This document shows positions 24,704-32,233 of a DNA stretch of 64,000 nt, one piece after another. The notes beneath the pieces are model-generated. The model worked only from the letters and a program-made list of their open reading frames with translations, was not told the DNA's origin and made no database searches. The DNA lies in contig NZ_JAIEUI010000020.1 in NCBI RefSeq assembly GCF_022234545.1, forward strand, positions 1 to 64,000. The letters are read 5' to 3'. A program made the position numbers and the translations under genes. Within the stretch, counting starts at the first letter, position 1. Each line of letters starts with the position of its first letter. The DNA comes from Paenibacillus piscarius (GTDB taxonomy: Bacteria > Bacillota > Bacilli > Paenibacillales > Paenibacillaceae).

Positions 24704-26029
24704 TTATTCCGGGAGCGGCCGCCCGTCTGTGTATGCAAGATGCGGCCACAGCTTCCGTGCCAGGGCCAACAGCACCTCATCTTCCCCGTAGGCGCCAATG
24801 CACTGGAAGCCGAGCGGCAGCCCGCCGAGGGTGGCCGCAGGCAGGCTAACCGACGGGCAGCCTGCGAATCCCCAGACCGCGGGCATCCCGGCCCAGCCCG
24901 TATTCCCTTCTTCCACCCTTGGAGCCGTGCCTCCCTGGGCAGGGGATATCCATAGGTCAATGCCTTCCCGGTCCATCAAGTCCTTCAGGCTGCGGCGCAG
25001 CTCTACCTGCCGCATGCGGTATTCTGCCAGCTCCTCATCCGGGATCTGCCGGCCTCTAAGGATGGCCTCCTGCACCGGGAGCCCGTATTCCTCCTTATGC
25101 CCCGCGAACCACTGCTCATGCCCGCGCGCCAGCTCGCCTTCTATGAAGCGCAGCATCGCGTTTCCGTAGATCAGCTCGTCCTGCCAGGGCATTTGGACGT
25201 GGCGGATCTCGTAGCCCAGCCGCTTAAGACCGGCAATCTGAGCATCGAATGCAGCCCTGACCTCAGTACTCATCAGCTCCATGTAGATGCCCTTCGGAAT
25301 GCCCAGCACCGGCTGGCGGGCGATATCGGCGGAACTGGAGTGCCAGTCCGGGACAAGCAAAGCGGCGGCAGCCTCCATATCCGGCAGGCTCTGTGTGAAG
25401 AAGCCGATGGTGTCCCAGGAAGGCGACAGCAGCAGCACCCCATCCAGCGGTACCCTTCCGTAGCTGGGCTTGAAGCCGACTACACCGCAGAATGAAGCCG
25501 GAGCGATGACAGAACGCAACGTCTGCGTGCCTATCGCCAGCGGGCACAGTCCAGCAGCCACCGCTGCGGCCGAGCCTGCACTGGAACCGCCGGGTGTATG
25601 CCCGGAGTGATGCGGATTGCGCGTGGCAATCGGCCCGTTATATGCAAATTCCTCGGTCACCGTCTTCCCGGCAATGACAGCCCCCAGAGCGCGTAGCTTG
25701 GTGACCAGCGACCCTTGCGCACCGGTTAACAGGGTGGCGGGCAGGTGTGAGCCAGCCTGTGTAGGCAAGCCGTCGACATGCAGCAGATCCTTGATGCCCA
25801 CAGGAATACCCAGCAGGGCTGGCTTGACTCCGTCTTTGCTGATCCGGTGCTGCAGGCTTTCTTTTTCCCGGGACAAACGCTGCTGAACCTCTTCTTCAGG
25901 AACAAACGCATGAATATGCGGCTCCGCCTCTCTGAAGCGCTTCATATACTGCTCCAGCAGAGCTTCTGGCGAAGCCCCGGGCCGGCGGTTACTGTCCATC
26001 ATTTCTGTCAGGGATACTTTGCGAATCAT
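24704..26029 (-). CDS. Amidase signature family protein
   Basis: 441-aa hydrolase of C-N amide bonds with the Ser-cisSer-Lys triad: Lys80 in PVGIKDLL, the cis-serine within HTPGGSSAGS (149/150), and the nucleophile Ser173 in GTQTLRSVIAPASFCG. The nucleophile block departs from the usual GTDTGGS (Leu-Arg in place of Gly-Gly), which may alter substrate range. AEYRMRQVELRRSL and the C-terminal LPLGFQCIGAYGEDEVLLAL are typical. ATG 26029 follows GGAG; the frame runs 12 codons further without a better site. It is a stand-alone gene and not part of a gatCAB operon. Confidence 0.88.
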   Translation of the reverse strand: MIRKVSLTEMMDSNRRPGASPEALLEQYMKRFREAEPHIHAFVPEEEVQQRLSREKESLQHRISKDGVKPALLGIPVGIKDLLHVDGLPTQAGSHLPATLLTGAQGSLVTKLRALGAVIAGKTVTEEFAYNGPIATRNPHHSGHTPGGSSAGSAAAVAAGLCPLAIGTQTLRSVIAPASFCGVVGFKPSYGRVPLDGVLLLSPSWDTIGFFTQSLPDMEAAAALLVPDWHSSSADIARQPVLGIPKGIYMELMSTEVRAAFDAQIAGLKRLGYEIRHVQMPWQDELIYGNAMLRFIEGELARGHEQWFAGHKEEYGLPVQEAILRGRQIPDEELAEYRMRQVELRRSLKDLMDREGIDLWISPAQGGTAPRVEEGNTGWAGMPAVWGFAGCPSVSLPAATLGGLPLGFQCIGAYGEDEVLLALARKLWPHLAYTDGRPLPE

Positions 26030-26105
26030 GATGATATCATCTCCATGGAAGATTATGTATGACACTATGCTAGATACGGCTCATGCCCGGAAAGGTAACA
26101 GGAAT

Positions 26106-26134
26106 TTCCACTGGTAACCGGTATACAGTATAAT
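26106..26134 (+). promoter_or_regulatory. Probable promoter for the nuclease-like/winged-helix gene
   Basis: TTCCAC, 17 bases, TATAAT, about 90 bp before the start codon. The predicted transcript would carry the long hairpin described at 26161-26225. Confidence 0.45.
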
Positions 26135-26160
26135 AAACAGGTATAGGTCGTGAAGAACAC

Positions 26161-26225
26161 GCCGCCTCAATGGAACGTTTATCTGGAGCTAACTCTGGAT
26201 ACGTCTCTATGGAGGCGGCTTTTTT
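26161..26225 (+). promoter_or_regulatory. Leader hairpin that encloses the ribosome site
   Basis: GCCGCCTC (26161-26168) pairs perfectly with GAGGCGGC (26212-26219), directly followed by TTTTTT and then the ATG at 26226. The only Shine-Dalgarno-like sequence, GGAGG at 26211-26215, is inside the 3' arm. The structure could act as a terminator, a lid on translation, or both. Confidence 0.5.
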
Positions 26226-26912
26226 ATGGATTCACGGCTAATCTACTGTAAAGGGGAAGCGCTATTGTCGAGATTCGAGCAGCATGTTGAGGAATGGCTC
26301 CAGGAACAGATTCAGACGGAGGAAAGTTCAATACGGTCGGAGTTTCTTAATAAAGGTCTAGGGCACGGAACCATTGAATTTCTGCGCTCCGTGTGGTTTC
26401 CCGCTGTCGGCAATTTCAATTCTCTGTACGCGGAGTGGGAGGTTCGTGATTTCAACAACGGTTACCGTTATTTAGATCTGGCGTATATGCCAGGCGGTGC
26501 CAAGGGCGGCATTGAAATCCAAGGCTTTGGTCCCCATGCACGGGATCTTGATGTCAGAAGGTTCAAAGACTTATGCAGACGGCATTGTCTGCTGGCGCTG
26601 GACGGCTGGACCTTTTTGCCCATTGCCTACCCGTCTATTACTGAAGAACCTCAGCTCTGTCAGCAGCTTGTACTTGCGTTCATTGGGAGATTCGCTGCTA
26701 CGGATGTAGCTGCATCCTTATCCTGGCTGGAGGCGGAAACTGTCCGCCTGGCCCGGCGTCTTCTGCGCCCGCTGACGCCATTGGAGCTGGCCGGGCATTT
26801 ACGCGTATGTGACCGTCAAGCCAGACGCATCCTTCATCAGCTGGTTGAGTTACAGATCCTGGAGGTGGCCAGTGGTTCTACGCGGGCTCGCACATATAAG
26901 CTCAGGCTCTAG
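26226..26912 (+). CDS. Predicted nuclease-fold protein with C-terminal winged helix
   Basis: 228 aa. Residues 55-150 resemble Vsr/restriction-endonuclease-like folds: YRYLDLAYMPGGAKGGIEIQ gives a D...E-x-Q arrangement where PD-(D/E)xK enzymes have D...E-x-K, followed by RRFKDLCRRHCLLALDGWTF. Residues 170-228 form a winged helix (LTPLELAGHLRVCDRQARRI, LHQLVELQILEVAS). The Gln in place of Lys could mean reduced or lost catalysis, making it a DNA-binding regulator. No restriction or methylase gene is adjacent. The start at 26226 directly follows a terminator-like hairpin that contains the ribosome site. Function not known. Confidence 0.65.
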   Translation: MDSRLIYCKGEALLSRFEQHVEEWLQEQIQTEESSIRSEFLNKGLGHGTIEFLRSVWFPAVGNFNSLYAEWEVRDFNNGYRYLDLAYMPGGAKGGIEIQGFGPHARDLDVRRFKDLCRRHCLLALDGWTFLPIAYPSITEEPQLCQQLVLAFIGRFAATDVAASLSWLEAETVRLARRLLRPLTPLELAGHLRVCDRQARRILHQLVELQILEVASGSTRARTYKLRL

Positions 26913-26973
26913 TGTGCATTGAGGGCGTGGGTTGCGGGAGCGCGATGTTGCGGATAGGTGTGAGTCTAATGTT

Positions 26974-27152
26974 GCGGACTGAGAAGCCGTTATTTGCCGT
27001 AATTTCCACTTATCCGATTATTCGCGGACTGAGATTCCGCTATCCGCCTTAGACGTCGCCCAAATGACCTGTTTGAGCAGCAATAACGGATTTTCAGTCC
27101 GCCCAAAGTTCATATGACGCTGTAAATCCACATTAGCGGAATCTCAGTCCGC
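26974..27152. repeat. Four-copy intergenic repeat GCGGACTGAGAnnCCG
   Basis: Direct copies at 26974-26993 and 27024-27043; inverted copies at 27083-27102 and 27133-27152. Copies two and four match at 19 of 20 positions and could form a long stem. They fill most of the 416-bp gap 26913-27328, which has no gene that I can support. Confidence 0.7.
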
Positions 27153-27315
27153 AGCCTTTGTGAAAATCGCTGAAAATCGCTGCCTTAGCCGATCAGTACT
27201 TAACTATAGCCGCTCGGCCGGTGCCTCCTGCCGGCTGCCGATAGGCAGTTGACCATACACGCAGCATTCCCTGGGCACTTCCCCCGGTCAGGTCCGGCAC
27301 CGCCCACCCAAAGCC

Positions 27316-27346
27316 AAGAACCCGCAGATCAGCTCTGCGGGTTCTT
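27316..27346 (-). terminator. Terminator overlapping the CD3324-family gene end
   Basis: A 13-bp perfect stem (AAGAACCCGCAGA with TCTGCGGGTTCTT) whose upstream arm contains the last codons and the stop codon of the minus-strand gene at 27329. Only a short T-rich stretch follows. Confidence 0.6.
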
Positions 27347-27604
27347 GGAATATACGATTTTGCGGATACTATCTATAGATAGACCATACTGCTCGCACAA
27401 CTGATCCATATCAGTACCGTTACGGTAGCCTTGGCGGATCTCCGCATTGCGGGTCCGGTAATAACCGGCTGCCCCTGAGCTTTCGCCCCACTTGCGGCGT
27501 TTGCTTGGACAGGCGGGGATATACAAGGATTCACCTTGGATATATTGCTGAATCTCCTTCAGCAGATGGTCTGGTAACAACTTGGCTGCATTTACACTTT
27601 TCAC
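27329..27604 (-). CDS. CD3324 family small DNA-binding-like protein
   Basis: 91 aa. The pattern KLLPDHLLKEIQQYIQGESLYIP, then KRRKWGESSG, RNAEIRQGYRNG, and the C-terminal helix-turn-helix-like DQLCEQYGLSIDSIRKIVYS are those of the CD3324 family, small proteins related to the Mor/C phage activators. A sequence-specific regulatory role is likely but unproven. The start is GTG 27604 with AAGGAG nine bases upstream. It is preceded by a leader of about 217 nt with two short ORFs and competing hairpins, and its own 3' end forms a terminator. Confidence 0.85.
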   Translation of the reverse strand: MKSVNAAKLLPDHLLKEIQQYIQGESLYIPACPSKRRKWGESSGAAGYYRTRNAEIRQGYRNGTDMDQLCEQYGLSIDSIRKIVYSKNPQS

Positions 27605-27635
27605 CCGGGCTCGCTCCTTAAAATAAATTGATCTT

Positions 27636-27707
27636 TTAAGGGCAAAGCCTGCGAAAATAACTGTATGTCTTCTTTCTATACTTCAGGCGAATATCAATTC
27701 GCTCCAT
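27636..27707 (-). CDS. Candidate second leader peptide ORF (23 codons)
   Basis: Starts with ATG inside hairpin arm C, 18 nt after the first leader ORF ends. The product is basic and aromatic (MERIDIRLKYRKKTYSYFRR, then LCP). Only AAGG, about 12 bases upstream, could serve as ribosome site. Its translation would need opening of the C/D hairpin, for example by a ribosome on the first ORF. Speculative. Confidence 0.3.
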   Translation of the reverse strand: MERIDIRLKYRKKTYSYFRRLCP

Positions 27708-27725
27708 GCAAAGCTATCGCCTTCG

Positions 27726-27782
27726 TTATTTCACAGGCTTTGCATGGAGTGTGCTGTGCTCGTACTGACTCATCTCAAACAT
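27726..27782 (-). CDS. Candidate leader peptide ORF (18 codons)
   Basis: ATG 27782 preceded by GGGAGGTGA with 6 bases spacing, among the best ribosome sites of the window. The product is MFEMSQYEHSTLHAKPVK and its stop lies in hairpin arm B. The strength of the site and position in a structured leader argue for a regulatory upstream ORF, not a chance frame. Confidence 0.5.
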   Translation of the reverse strand: MFEMSQYEHSTLHAKPVK

Positions 27783-27827
27783 AGATCTTCACCTCCCGGG
27801 ATTCAGTAATTGGTGCAGATTACCTCT

Positions 27828-27856
27828 ATTCTAGGATAATTCCCATATCTGTTCAA
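27828..27856 (-). promoter_or_regulatory. Sigma-A promoter of the CD3324-family gene leader
   Basis: Minus-strand TTGAAC, 17 bases, TAGAAT. The predicted start near 27821 puts both leader ORFs and all hairpin arms in the transcript. Confidence 0.65.
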
Positions 27857-27978
27857 CCACAGATCCTTCGAGCGCCCCTGCACCCGAGTTCAGCTATAAT
27901 CAAACTTTACTGCCTGAAGATTAGTTTTTTGCGGACGCCGACTATATAATAGAATCTATATGGTAAAGAAAGGATGCG

Positions 27979-29679
27979 ATGCAGCCAATGAAATTCTCAG
28001 AATATGTGTACGAACGTCCAGATGTGGAGCAATTCAAGCAGGAGTTCACCACGCTGATCAAGGACCTGGAGACAGGCAATCTGGAGGAGCAAAAGGCTGC
28101 CGTAGCAGCAATCAATAAGCTGCGCAGCCGCTTCGATACGATGGAGACCCTCGTGAGTGTCCGCCACTCCATCGATACGGAGGATGCATTCTACAAGGCA
28201 GAGCAGGATTATATGGACGAGACCGGCCCGGTGATCCAGGAATATATCACTGATTATTACAGAGCCCTCGTCAACTCCAAGTACAGAGCCGAGCTTGAGC
28301 AGGAATGGGGAACACAGCTGTTAAGCCTGGCTGAAATCTCCCTGCGCATCTTCAGTCCTGAAGTGATTGAGGATCTGCAGCTGGAGAATAAGCTGTCCTC
28401 TGAGTACTCCCAATTGATCGCGTCCGCCAAAATCATGTTCCAGGGCGAAGAACGCACGCTGGCACAGCTGATTCCGTTCGATTCTTCCACGGATCGTGAA
28501 GTTCGCAAAGGCGTATTCGAGGCCCGTAATGCCTTCATGGCAGAGCATGAACCCGAATTCGACCGGATCTATGACGAGCTGGTGAAGGTCCGGGCAGGAA
28601 TCGCTGCCAAGCTGGGATACAAGAGCTTCGTCGAGCTCGGGTATGACCGGATGGGAAGGACCGATTACAATGCTGAGATGGTAGCGAACTTCCGCAAGCA
28701 GGTGCTGGAGCATATCGTGCCGGTTGCGGGGAAGCTGAAGCAGCGCCAGCGCGAACGCCTGCAGCTGGACGGACTGAAATTTTACGATGAGGGGATTAAG
28801 TTCAATTCCGGCAACGCTACCCCTAAGGGAGACCCCGACTGGATCGTGGCGAATGGTGCGAAGATGTACCAGGAGATGTCCCCGGAGACCGGTGAATTCT
28901 TCAGCTTCATGCAGGAGAACGGGCTGATGGATCTGGTCAGCAAAAAAGGCAAGGAATTCGGCGGCTACTGCACCTTCTTCAGCGACTACCGCACTCCGTT
29001 TATTTTCTCCAACTTCAATGGTACCGCCGGGGATATCGATGTGCTGACCCATGAGGTCGGGCACGCATTCCAAGCGTATTCCAGCCGGAAGATGGAGGTT
29101 CCTGAATATACGTTCCCAACCTCCGAAGCCGCTGAGATTCATTCGATGAGTATGGAATTCTTCGCTTGGCCATGGATGGAGCTGTTCTTCAAGGAGGAGG
29201 CGGACAAGTACCGTTTCAACCACCTGGCGGACAGTCTGGAGTTCATTCCATACGGCGTATCTGTCGATGAATTCCAGCATTTTGTATACGAGCATCCCCA
29301 AGCTACGCCACAGGAACGCAAACAGGCTTGGCGGGACATTGAACGGAAATACCTGCCGCACCGTGATTATGACGGCAACGCTTATCTGGAGCAAGGCGGC
29401 TTCTGGCACAAGCAGGCCCATATTTTCCGTTCCCCGTTCTACTATATCGACTATACCCTGGCCCAGCTCTGCGCCTTCCAGTTCTGGAAACGCTCGAACG
29501 AGGACTTCACCTCGGCCTGGCCGGATTACCTGAAGCTCTGCCAGGCCGGAGGCAGCCGCTCCTTCACGGAGCTGGTGAAGCTTGCCGGATTAACCTCCCC
29601 GTTCGAGGATGGCTGCATCGGCTCCGTCATCGGTGAGATTGAAGGCTGGCTGAACAGCATCGACGATAAGGCGCTGTAG
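27979..29679 (+). CDS. M3 family oligoendopeptidase (PepF-like)
   Basis: 566-aa cytosolic zinc metallopeptidase that cleaves short peptides. The zinc site is His358-Glu359-x-x-His362 in VLTHEVGHAFQAYSS, with the third ligand region EAAEIHSMSMEFF some 27 residues later. The helical lid and the C-terminal YIDYTLAQLCAFQFW block are typical of the Firmicutes oligoendopeptidases of about 565 aa. Start: ATG 27979 has AAAGGA five bases before it; a second ATG lies three codons in. It is a single gene ending in a clear terminator. Confidence 0.95.
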   Translation: MQPMKFSEYVYERPDVEQFKQEFTTLIKDLETGNLEEQKAAVAAINKLRSRFDTMETLVSVRHSIDTEDAFYKAEQDYMDETGPVIQEYITDYYRALVNSKYRAELEQEWGTQLLSLAEISLRIFSPEVIEDLQLENKLSSEYSQLIASAKIMFQGEERTLAQLIPFDSSTDREVRKGVFEARNAFMAEHEPEFDRIYDELVKVRAGIAAKLGYKSFVELGYDRMGRTDYNAEMVANFRKQVLEHIVPVAGKLKQRQRERLQLDGLKFYDEGIKFNSGNATPKGDPDWIVANGAKMYQEMSPETGEFFSFMQENGLMDLVSKKGKEFGGYCTFFSDYRTPFIFSNFNGTAGDIDVLTHEVGHAFQAYSSRKMEVPEYTFPTSEAAEIHSMSMEFFAWPWMELFFKEEADKYRFNHLADSLEFIPYGVSVDEFQHFVYEHPQATPQERKQAWRDIERKYLPHRDYDGNAYLEQGGFWHKQAHIFRSPFYYIDYTLAQLCAFQFWKRSNEDFTSAWPDYLKLCQAGGSRSFTELVKLAGLTSPFEDGCIGSVIGEIEGWLNSIDDKAL

Positions 29680-29732
29680 GGACTGGGACTGGAATTGATG
29701 CTGGTTTTGCTCCAGACTAACTAAGATTAGGG

Positions 29733-29780
29733 GCTGTCCCACAGCCATGAAGCGGCTACTTGGGACAGCTCTTTATTTTG
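29733..29780 (+). terminator. Terminator of the M3 peptidase gene
   Basis: GCTGTCCCA (29733-29741) pairs with TGGGACAGC (29761-29769), with an inner AGCC/GGCT stem, followed by TCTTTATTTTG. Confidence 0.75.
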
Positions 29781-29800
29781 AATTGGATTTGATGTAAGCA

Positions 29801-29995
29801 CTATTTATCCTCAAATTTATGCGGCTCTTTAACAAAACTTTTTAAAATAAATCCACATGTTATACAAATTACATGAGTAACATCTGATCCTAAGGTTAGC
29901 ATCTTTTTCATAGGATACACCCTAGCTTCGCCGTGCGACTTGGCCTCTCCCCATTTTGTTCCTCCACATTCAGGACAACATTCTTCGTTTCTCAT
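29801..29995 (-). CDS. Small zinc-ribbon protein
   Basis: 64 aa with two CxxC knuckles, CPECGG near residue 7 and CITCGF near residue 47, the four-cysteine zinc ribbon. Similar small proteins in Bacillales are often loosely annotated as transcription-factor-like. AGGAGGT lies five bases before the ATG. It lies downstream of the DUF1801 gene on the same strand, separated by about 50 bp. Function unknown. Confidence 0.75.
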   Translation of the reverse strand: MRNEECCPECGGTKWGEAKSHGEARVYPMKKMLTLGSDVTHVICITCGFILKSFVKEPHKFEDK

Positions 29996-30045
29996 CTCGG
30001 ACCTCCTGCAATGAAATTAATCTTTTCATTACTTCTACTGACTTG

Positions 30046-30432
30046 CTACTTCTTCTTCCCCTTCTCTGCGGCCTGCTGCTGATTCTCCTCCACTCTGAAT
30101 TTGACGATTCTGGTAATGAGATCATAGGGGAGCGGCTCCTGGATGGAGAATTGTACCGACCCTTTAGCCCCTTTATACTGCGCCAGTTCCTCCTTGAAGG
30201 CTTCGATTCCACTGGGCGCCGGGTAGAACCCGATGTGTGTCTTGTAGGCGGCAAAATGCACCAGATTCTTATGCAGGAACCAGGTCGGCATCTGGTAGCT
30301 GATCTTCTCCATTGCCTCCGGCGCGGCATCCGAAATGACCTTCCGCAAGCTCTGCAGCAGCTCCTGAACCTCAGGTGCAAAGTCCGCAATATACTGGTCA
30401 ACCGATTCATAGGTTACTTTATTCTTTTCCAC
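30046..30432 (-). CDS. DUF1801 / YdhG-like protein
   Basis: 128 aa. The pattern SVDQYIADFAPEVQELLQSL, then ISYQMPTWFLHKNLVHFAAY, GFYPAPSGIEAF and the C-terminal SIQEPLPYDLITRIVKFR is that of the DUF1801 family, whose members include proteins of frataxin-like YdhG fold. The start is GTG 30432 with GGAGAT upstream. The C-terminus is Lys-rich (EKGKKK). It stands just upstream of the zinc-ribbon gene. Biochemical role is not established. Confidence 0.85.
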   Translation of the reverse strand: MEKNKVTYESVDQYIADFAPEVQELLQSLRKVISDAAPEAMEKISYQMPTWFLHKNLVHFAAYKTHIGFYPAPSGIEAFKEELAQYKGAKGSVQFSIQEPLPYDLITRIVKFRVEENQQQAAEKGKKK

Positions 30433-30534
30433 TTAGGCTTCATCTCCCTTGGGTTCGTTCATAGGCGTAGTTAAGTCGGCCCAACTTATATGTAGCACAC
30501 AGCTTTTCAAAATTCAATTTGTAATGCGTAAGCG

Positions 30535-31467
30535 TCATGATCCCTCCATCCTCTCGGCGTAGAACTTTAAATATTCGTCCATATGGCTCATCCAATAGTC
30601 TCCGTCATGCTGGCCGGCTCTGAAGTGATATTCCACCGGCACGCCTTTGCTCTTAAGCAAGGTGTATAGCTGTTCTGCACCTTCGAAGAACCGGTAGCTG
30701 TCCCCAGAACCGCAATCCAGATACACGCTCAGATTCTTCAAATCCCTCTTCTGCGCCAAAAGAAGCGGATCACGCTCCTGCCTCAGCGCTTCCGTCGGAT
30801 ACAGGAACTGGACTAGCCCGTTCGCCCCGCCTGCTGCCGACCAGTCGTCCAGGAATAATGCCGGGCTATGCCCGCCCACCCTGCTGTAGACATCGCTATG
30901 TAAGAACGCCGAATGCAGGCTGATGAACCCGCCCATCGATATGCCGCCAATATAGCGGGAGCCGCGCTCAGCCAGAGTATTGAAATGCGTATCTGTATAC
31001 TCCACCACATCCTTGACCAAATAATCCTCATACCGTTCACCGCCGGGCGATGTGGGGTCACCCGGATTAGCTGCAGTATTCAGCCCGTAGCTGTTGTCCA
31101 TCTGGGGAGCGACGATAATGAGCGGCTCGATCTGACCGGCCTCAATCAATCGTTCTGCATTCTGTTGAAGGTTCAGTCCGTCAAAAATATCCGTCTCCAG
31201 GCTGCCATAGCCATGGATGAAATAGAGCACCGGATAACGCTGAGAGGCATTGTACCCTGCAGGAAGATAGACACTGAGCCGCATATCCCGGTCCAGGGCC
31301 TCACTGTGAAAAACCAGCTTCTGAACGCCTGAGCTTTGCAGCGGTGCCGTCTCAGCCTTGTCAGCCACCCCTTCAGGCTCTTCACCTGAATTCCGCGAAC
31401 AACCTCCGAGCACAATACACAGTATGATCAGAAACAGATACAGCCTGGAGCTTCGAGAACCTTTCAT
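30535..31467 (-). CDS. Esterase-D-like alpha/beta hydrolase lipoprotein
   Basis: 310 aa. A lipoprotein signal peptide (LYLFLIILCIVLGGC, Cys23 as lipid anchor) places it on the outside of the membrane. A PF00756-type esterase domain follows, with the oxyanion strand VLYFIHGYGS, the nucleophile elbow GGISMGG, a likely acid in YLDCGSGDS and the final His in RAGQHDGDYW. Relatives include feruloyl/carbohydrate esterases and mycolyl-transferase-like enzymes, so a carbohydrate ester is a plausible substrate. Single gene, divergent from the ECF sigma operon. Confidence 0.88.
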   Translation of the reverse strand: MKGSRSSRLYLFLIILCIVLGGCSRNSGEEPEGVADKAETAPLQSSGVQKLVFHSEALDRDMRLSVYLPAGYNASQRYPVLYFIHGYGSLETDIFDGLNLQQNAERLIEAGQIEPLIIVAPQMDNSYGLNTAANPGDPTSPGGERYEDYLVKDVVEYTDTHFNTLAERGSRYIGGISMGGFISLHSAFLHSDVYSRVGGHSPALFLDDWSAAGGANGLVQFLYPTEALRQERDPLLLAQKRDLKNLSVYLDCGSGDSYRFFEGAEQLYTLLKSKGVPVEYHFRAGQHDGDYWMSHMDEYLKFYAERMEGS

Positions 31468-31721
31468 ATCGGCCGCCTCCCATTCTCCGCCACAATCGTA
31501 GCGCTTACAATTAACAGTACCACAAATCTGGATATTTATTGTAGTACATTTATGCCGCTTGGCTATTCCCTGGTACTGGCTGGCCTATCTTATATATGTT
31601 TTAATAAAAATCAATCGTTTTTGCGGTCTGCTCCGTCTTACTTATGAAAACATATTTCGAGGACGACTTCTTCCATAGACCAACACAGAAGGAAGAGGGG
31701 ATGGTGAATGGGGGGAAGACA

Positions 31722-32213
31722 ATGAAGAAAGCCAATACAGCAGATCTGGCGCTGATGGATGAAGAGGTGTTCTATGAGCGGCTGGCAAGTGAGCACCGTA
31801 AACTGTATGCGCTCGCGTACAGCTATCTGCGCTCAGAAGCAGATGCCCTGGAAGCGGTGCAAGAAGCCTCATGCCGGGCCTGGATGAAGCGCAAGCAGCT
31901 TAAGAACGAGCAGGCCTTCACACCGTGGCTGCTCCGGATTACCATCAACTGCTGCATGGATGAGCTAAGGCGTAAAAAACGTGTTGTGCTGACAGAGAAG
32001 GTGGCAGAGGAGACCCAGGAGATGAGGAGCAGCGATCGTCTTGATCTGGAGCGGGCGATGAGCCGGCTAAAGCCGAAATACCGCCATACCGTGATGCTCA
32101 AATATTACCAGGATATGACGACTGGCGAAATTGCCAAGGTACTTAATAAACCGGAAGGCACGATCAAAACCTGGATGCGTCAAGGACTCATGCAGTTGCG
32201 GAAATATCTGTGA
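31722..32213 (+). CDS. ECF RNA polymerase sigma factor
   Basis: 163 aa. Region 2 is KLYALAYSYLRSEADALEAV with QEASCRAWMKRKQL; region 4 is LKPKYRHTVMLKYYQDMTTG, then EIAKVLNKPEGTIKTWMRQG. It is typical of the SigV/SigY-like factors of Paenibacillus that pair with a DUF4179 protein, encoded immediately downstream with translational overlap. The ATG at 31722 has GGGGGG six bases before it. An in-frame ATG at 31701, with AAGGA seven bases upstream, is nearly as good; the frame continues to 31644. The stress that activates it is unknown. Confidence 0.87.
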   Translation: MKKANTADLALMDEEVFYERLASEHRKLYALAYSYLRSEADALEAVQEASCRAWMKRKQLKNEQAFTPWLLRITINCCMDELRRKKRVVLTEKVAEETQEMRSSDRLDLERAMSRLKPKYRHTVMLKYYQDMTTGEIAKVLNKPEGTIKTWMRQGLMQLRKYL

Positions 32214-32233
32214 GTAAACAGGAGGTGAAGGAA

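Larger units (their letters stand above)
27605..27827 (-). promoter_or_regulatory. Structured leader with mutually exclusive hairpins
   Basis: Read on the minus strand. Arm B/D (27725-27749) can pair either with arm C (27702-27714; 13-bp perfect CTCCATGCAAAGC stem) or with arm A (27642-27661; about 18 bp). The two pairings share 27737-27743, so only one can form. An 18-codon ORF with a strong ribosome site runs through arm D, and the ATG of a second, 23-codon ORF lies in arm C. This is the layout of translation-controlled attenuators; the signal is unknown. Confidence 0.5.

Noticed and set aside
26209..26241. Ten-codon ORF overlapping the start of the nuclease-like gene
   Set aside because: It has no ribosome site of its own and is too short to separate from chance.
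28321..29421. Minus-strand open frame of 366 codons
   Set aside because: Shadow of the M3 peptidase gene, whose zinc motif and length are unambiguous.
31634..31640. ECF-type -10 (CGTCTTA) before the sigma gene at 31722
   Set aside because: No TGAAAC-like -35 at 15-18 bases; insufficient to call an autoregulatory promoter there.
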